DNA of 14,059 bases. Source: Brugia malayi. Taxonomy: Eukaryota > Nematoda > Chromadorea > Rhabditida > Onchocercidae. The DNA lies in contig NW_025062394.1 in assembly GCF_000002995.4 (NCBI RefSeq), forward strand, positions 1 through 14,059. Reading direction: 5' to 3'. Positions 9,383 to 14,059 of the stretch are shown here, piece by piece. Below the pieces are notes generated by a model. That model saw only the letters and a list, made by a program, of their open reading frames with translations, was not told where the DNA came from and did no database searches. Both the position numbers and the translations under genes were made by a program. The first letter of the stretch is position 1. The number at the start of each line of letters is the position of its first letter.

Positions 9383-12072
9383 TAAAATCATGATTAATTG
9401 AAAGTTTTATTAATTTTGCTGATGAATTTATGCGCAAAACTTAATTACAAAAGCGTATTTTAATATTTAAACTATAAAATGACAACACAATATAGGACCA
9501 GCACTGGTACAATGCACGTAACATAGTCAATTAGGTTCAAAATAAGCTTTTTTTAGCAGTTTTGGCACTTAATTAAAATTAAAATTGATAAATTAGAACC
9601 AATTTCCTTGTCTAATGTAAGAAAACTATAACAAATTTTAAAATTTTTAAAAAATTCAAAATTTAAATTTGAATTTAAATTTAATTTAAATTCTTAAATT
9701 GAATTAAAATCATGATTAATTGAAAGTTTTATTAATTTTGCTGATGAATTAATGCGCAAAACTTAATTACAAAAGCGTATTTTAATATTTAAACTATAAA
9801 ATGACAACACAATATAGGACCAGCACTGGTACAATGCACGTAACATAGTCAATTAGGTTCAAAATAAGCTTTTTTTAGCAGTTTTGGCACTTAATTAAAA
9901 TTAAAATTGATAAATTAGAACCAATTTCCTTGTCTAATGTAAGAAAACTATAACAAATTTTAAAATTTTTAAAAAATTCAAAATTTAAATTTGAATTTAA
10001 ATTTAATTTAATTCTTAAATTGAATTAAAATCATGATTAATTGAAAGTTTTATTAATTTTGCTGATGAATTTATGCGCAAAACTTAATTACAAAAGCGTA
10101 TTTTAATATTTAAACTATAAAATGACAACACAATATAGGACCAGCACTGGTACAATGCACGTAACATAGTCAATTAGGTTCAAAATAAGCTTTTTTTAGC
10201 AGTTTTGGCACTTAATTAAAATTAAAATTGATAAATTAGAACCAATTTCCTTGTCTAATGTAAGAAAACTATAACAAATTTTAAAATTTTTAAAAAATTC
10301 AAAATTTAAATTTGAATTTAAATTTAATTTAAATTCTTAAATTGAATTAAAATCATGATTAATTGAAAGTTTTATTAATTTTGCTGATGAATTTATGCGC
10401 AAAACTTAATTACAAAAGCGTATTTTAATATTTAAACTATAAAATGACAACACAATATAGGACCAGCACTGGTACAATGCACGTAACATAGTCAATTAGG
10501 TTCAAAATAAGCTTTTTTTTAGCAGTTTTGGCACTTAATTAAAATTAAAATTGATAAATTAGAACCAATTTCCTTGTCTAATGTAAGAAAACTATAACAA
10601 ATTTTAAAATTTTTAAAAAATTCAAAATTTAAATTTGAATTTAAATTTAATTTAAATTCTTAAATTGAATTAAAATCATGATTAATTGAAAGTTTTATTA
10701 ATTTTGCTGATGAATTTATGCGCAAAACTTAATTACAAAAGCGTATTTTAATATTTAAACTATAAAATGACAACACAATATAGGACCAGCACTGGTACAA
10801 TGCACGTAACATAGTCAATTAGGTTCAAAATAAGCTTTTTTTAGCAGTTTTGGCACTTAATTAAAATTAAAATTGATAAATTAGAACCAATTTCCTTGTC
10901 TAATGTAAGAAAACTATAACAAATTTTAAAATTTTTAAAAAATTCAAAATTTAAATTTGAATTTAAATTTAATTTAAATTCTTAAATTGAATTAAAATCA
11001 TGATTAATTGAAAGTTTTATTAATTTTGCTGATGAATTTATGCGCAAAACTTAATTACAAAAGCGTATTTTAATATTTAAACTATAAAATGACAACACAA
11101 TATAGGACCAGCACTGGTACAATGCACGTAACATAGTCAATTAGGTTCAAAATAAGCTTTTTTTAGCAGTTTTGGCACTTAATTAAAATTAAAATTGATA
11201 AATTAGAACCAATTTCCTTGTCTAATGTAAGAAAACTATAACAAATTTTAAAATTTTTAAAAAATTCAAAATTTAAATTTGAATTTAAATTTAATTTAAA
11301 TTCTTAAATTGAATTAAAATCATGATTAATTGAAAGTTTTATTAATTTTGCTGATGAATTTATGCGCAAAACTTAATTACAAAAGCGTATTTTAATATTT
11401 AAACTATAAAATGACAACACAATATAGGACCAGCACTGGTACAATGCACGTAACATAGTCAATTAGGTTCAAAATAAGCTTTTTTTAGCAGTTTTGGCAC
11501 TTAATTAAAATTAAAATTGATAAATTAGAACCAATTTCCTTGTCTAATGTAAGAAAACTATAACAAATTTTAAAATTTTTAAAAAATTCAAAATTTAAAT
11601 TTGAATTTAAATTTAATTTAAATTCTTAAATTGAATTAAAATCATGATTAATTGAAAGTTTTATTAATTTTGCTGTTGAAATTTATGCGCAAAACTTAAT
11701 TACAAAAGCGTATTTTAATATTTAAACTATAAAATGACAACACAATATAGGACCAGCACTGGTACAATGCACGTAACATAGTCAATTAGGTTCAAAATAA
11801 GCTTTTTTTAGCAGTTTTGGCACTTAATTAAAATTAAAATTGATAAATTAGAACCAATTTCCTTGTCTAATGTAAGAAAACTATAACAAATTTTAAAATT
11901 TTTAAAAAATTCAAAATTTAAATTTGAATTTAAATTTAATTTAAATTCTTAAATTGAATTAAAATCATGATTAATTGAAAGTTTTATTAATTTTGCTGAT
12001 GAATTTATGCGCAAAACTTAAATTACAAAAGCGTATTTTAATATTTAAACTATAAAATGACAACACAATATA

Positions 12073-12397
12073 GGACCAGCACTGGTACAATGCACGTAAC
12101 ATAGTCAATTAGGTTCAAAATAAGCTTTTTTTAGCAGTTTTGGCACTTAATTAAAATTAAAATTGATAAATTAGAACCAATTTCCTTGTCTAATGTAAGA
12201 AAACTATAACAAATTTTAAAATTTTTAAAAAATTCAAAATTTAAATTTGAATTTAAATTTAATTTAAATTCTTAAATTGAATTAAAATCATGATTAATTG
12301 AAGGTTTTATTAATTTTGCTGATGATAAATTTATGCGCAAAACTTAATTACAAAAGCGTATTTTAATATTTAAACTATAAAATGACAACACAATATA
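12073..12397 (+). repeat. Satellite unit 38 (325 bp) with 3-bp insertion
   Basis: GCTGATGATAAATTTATG at about 12318-12335 has three extra bases compared with GCTGATGAATTTATG. An A-to-G change gives GAAGGTTTT near 12303 in place of the otherwise invariant GAAAGTTTT. The rest of the unit is consensus. Confidence 0.9.
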
Positions 12398-13361
12398 GGA
12401 CCAGCACTGGTACAATGCACGTAACATAGTCAATTAGGTTCAAAATAAGCTTTTTTTAGCAGTTTTGGCACTTAATTAAAATTAAAATTGATAAATTAGA
12501 ACCAATTTCCTTGTCTAATGTAAGAAAACTATAACAAATTTTAAAATTTTTAAAAAATTCAAAATTTAATTTGAATTTAAATTTAATTTAAATTCTTAAA
12601 TTGAATTAAAATCATGATTAATTGAAAGTTTTATTAATTTTGCTGATGAATTATGCGCAAAACTTAATTACAAAAGCGTATTTTAATATTTAAACTATAA
12701 AATGACAACACAATATATAGGACCAGCACTGGTACAATGCCGTAACATAGTCAATTAGGTTCAAAATAAGCTTTTTTTAGCAGTTTTGGCACTTAATTAA
12801 ATTAAAATTGATAAATTAGAACCAATTTCCTTGTCTAATGTAAGAAAACTATAACAAATTTTAAAATTTTTAAAAAATTCAAAATTTAAATTTGAATTTA
12901 AATTTAATTTTAATTCTTAAATTGAATTAAAATCATGATTAATTGAAAGTTTTATTAATTTTGCTGATGAATTTATGCGCAAAACTTAATTACAAATGCG
13001 TATTTTAATATTTAAACTATAAAATGACAACACAATATAGGACCAGCACTGGTACAATGCACGTAACATAGTCAATTAGGTTCAAAATAAGCTTTTTTTA
13101 GCAGTTTTGGCACTTAATTAAAATTAAAATTGATAAATTAGAACCAATTTCCTTGTCTAATGTAAGAAAACTATAACAAATTTTAAAATTTTTAAAAAAT
13201 TCAAAATTTAAATTTGAATTTAAATTTAATTTAAATTCTTAAATTGAATTAAAATCATGATTAATTGAAAGTTTTATTAATTTTGCTGATGAATTTATGC
13301 GCAAAACTTAATTACAAAAGCGTATTTTAATATTTAAACTATAAAATGACAACACAATATA

Positions 13362-14000
13362 GGACCAGCACTGGTACAATGCACGTAACATAGTCAATTA
13401 GGTTCAAAATAAGCTTTTTTTTAGCAGTTTTGGCACTTAATTAAAATTAAAATTGATAAATTAGAACCAATTTCCTTGTCTAATGTAAGAAAACTATAAC
13501 AAATTTTAAAATTTTTAAAAAATTCAAATTTTAATTTGATTTTAATTTAATTTAAATTCTTAAATTGAATTAAAATCATGATTAATTGAAAGTTTTATTA
13601 ATTTTGCTGATGAATTTATGCGCAAAACTTAATTACAAAAGCGTATTTTAATATTTAAACTATAAAATGACAACACAATATAGGACCAGCACTGGTACAA
13701 TGCACGTAACATAGTCAATTAGGTTCAAAATAAGCTTTTTTTTAGCAGTTTTGGCACTTAATTAAAAATTAAAATTGATAAATTAGAACCAATTTCCTTG
13801 TCTAATGTAAGAAAACTATAACAAATTTTAAATTTTTTAAAAATTCAAAATTTAAATTGAATTAATTTATTAAATTCTTAAATTGAATTAAAATCATGAT
13901 TAATTGAAAGTTTTATTAATTTTGCTGTTGAAATTATGCGCAAAACTTAATTACAAATGCGTATTTTAATATTTAAACTATAAAATGACAACACAATATA
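13362..14000 (+). repeat. Last two complete units (321 and 318 bp), altered AT cores
   Basis: In the unit at 13362 the core reads TTCAAATTTTAATTTGATTT and so on (13524-13555), disrupting the dyad by substitutions. In the unit at 13683 it is shortened and changed (about 13828-13880: A/T runs redistributed, TTAAATTGAATTAATTTATT). Both T-runs after AAGC are eight long, and the second unit has ATTAAAAATTAAAATTG. Two adjacent units with different core rearrangements suggest a less homogenised zone, though the array clearly continues. Confidence 0.85.
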
Positions 14001-14059
14001 GGACCAGCACTGGTACAATGCACGTAACATAGTCAATTAGGTTCAAAATAAGCTTTTTT
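14001..14059 (+). repeat. Partial last satellite unit (5' part)
   Basis: The first 59 bases of a unit are fully consensus from GGACCAG to the T-run after AAGC, where the window stops. The array therefore continues beyond the right end. Stopping inside a homopolymer may simply be a contig end. Confidence 0.95.

Larger units (their letters stand above)
9173..9494 (+). repeat. Reference satellite unit (322 bp)
   Basis: Used here as the representative copy because it appears identical to several neighbours. It holds 67 G or C bases in 322 (20.8%). Composition is uneven: unit positions 1-130 are about 30% G+C, 141-210 about 6%, and 251-322 about 21%. Short palindromes seen once per unit are TTAATTAA at 75-82, ATCATGAT at 215-222 and TGCGCA at 259-264. 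AAGCTT occurs at 50-55 and GTAC at 13-16. There is no reading frame of note on either strand. Confidence 0.95.
8851..12072 (+). repeat. Homogeneous sub-array, ten near-identical units
   Basis: Units starting at 8851, 9173, 9495, 9817, 10138, 10460, 10783, 11105, 11427 and 11750 have spacings of 321-323 bp. Those at 8851, 9173, 10138, 10783 and 11105 look identical on reading. The others differ by one or two changes: TAATG for TTATG near 9751, one A lost near 10011, an eighth T near 10518, the TTGAAATTT marker near 11674 and an extra A near 12020. Nearly all carry the marker GCTGATGAATTTATG with CTTAATTAC, unlike the mixed left part. This suggests recent local amplification or conversion. Confidence 0.88.
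11..14059 (+). repeat. Tandem satellite DNA array, 322-bp unit, about 43.7 copies
   Basis: Head-to-tail repeats cover the window with no intervening sequence. Taking GGACCAG (or its variant) as position 1, units start at 174, 497, 819, 1141, 1463, 1785, 2107, 2429, 2754, 3073, 3396, 3718, 4038, 4359, 4674, 4994, 5317, 5637, 5957, 6276, 6599, 6922, 7245, 7564, 7884, 8206, 8528, 8851, 9173, 9495, 9817, 10138, 10460, 10783, 11105, 11427, 11750, 12073, 12398, 12720, 13040, 13362, 13683 and 14001. The commonest spacing is 322 bp and the range is 315-325. All units lie in the same orientation and most differ by only a few bases or one-base indels. Such arrays are typical of eukaryotic heterochromatin or centromeres. 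That location is inference, because nothing in the window anchors it to a chromosome. I do not recognise the family. Confidence 0.97.

Noticed and set aside
9173..9494. Internal duplication of two 161-bp halves within the unit
   Set aside because: AAACTATAA and ACTTAATTA each recur within the unit, but at offsets of 169 and 195 bases, and CTTAA(A)TT at about 125. The offsets are inconsistent and the matches are low-complexity, so there is no support for an ancestral half-unit.
9173..9494. CENP-B box
   Set aside because: The pattern requires TTCG and CGGG cores. The unit has neither on either strand.
9173..9494. Transposon or SINE-derived unit
   Set aside because: No terminal inverted repeats, target-site duplications, transposase remnants or poly-A tail structure at a consistent position were seen. 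The A-box/B-box resemblance is too weak to call a tRNA-derived element.
11..14059. CRISPR array
   Set aside because: The period is 322 bp with no unique spacers between repeats; the whole unit repeats. Orientation and length do not fit any CRISPR type.
11..14059. Mitochondrial control region or bacterial/plasmid iteron array
   Set aside because: The AT richness fits, but 44 copies of a 322-bp unit over 14 kb with no flanking tRNA, rRNA or replication gene would be exceptional. A nuclear satellite is simpler. It cannot be formally excluded from this window.

Overview
The window is essentially one uninterrupted tandem array of an AT-rich satellite DNA. The unit is 322 bp in most copies (range 315-325 bp). 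Counting from the anchor GGACCAG, there are 43 complete units plus a partial unit at each end, about 43.7 copies in head-to-tail orientation. G+C is about 21% (67 of 322 bases counted by hand in a reference unit). I find no credible protein gene, RNA gene, transposon or CRISPR array. The only open reading frame of any length (minus strand, 438 to 232) is a TTG-started accident inside one repeat unit.

A long array of this kind points to a eukaryotic nuclear genome, most plausibly pericentromeric, centromeric or other heterochromatin. I do not recognise the unit as a named satellite family and cannot assign a species. A compact AT-rich invertebrate genome is possible, but that is inference from composition and unit length only.

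Layout. Bases 1-10 do not match the satellite and may be the array's left edge or a contig-end artefact. Bases 11-173 are the 3' part of a unit. From 174 to about 8850 lies a mosaic of unit subtypes, with many single-base indels (densest at about 3718-6276) and three patches of a divergent subtype (482-569, 2739-2757, 6638-6657). From 8851 to 12072 the units are very homogeneous, and five of ten look identical by eye. From 12073 to the end they are again variable, and the last two complete units have altered AT cores. The window ends inside the T-run of a 44th unit.

Within each unit there is a less AT-rich conserved block (unit positions 1-130, about 30% G+C), an extremely AT-rich core (141-210, about 6% G+C) and a 3' segment with small conserved GC islands. 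The unit carries several short dyad symmetries, including an 11-bp-arm AT palindrome. The array's interest lies in how it evolves: partial conversion tracts from a minor subtype, a flipped palindrome centre, and a recently homogenised sub-block.
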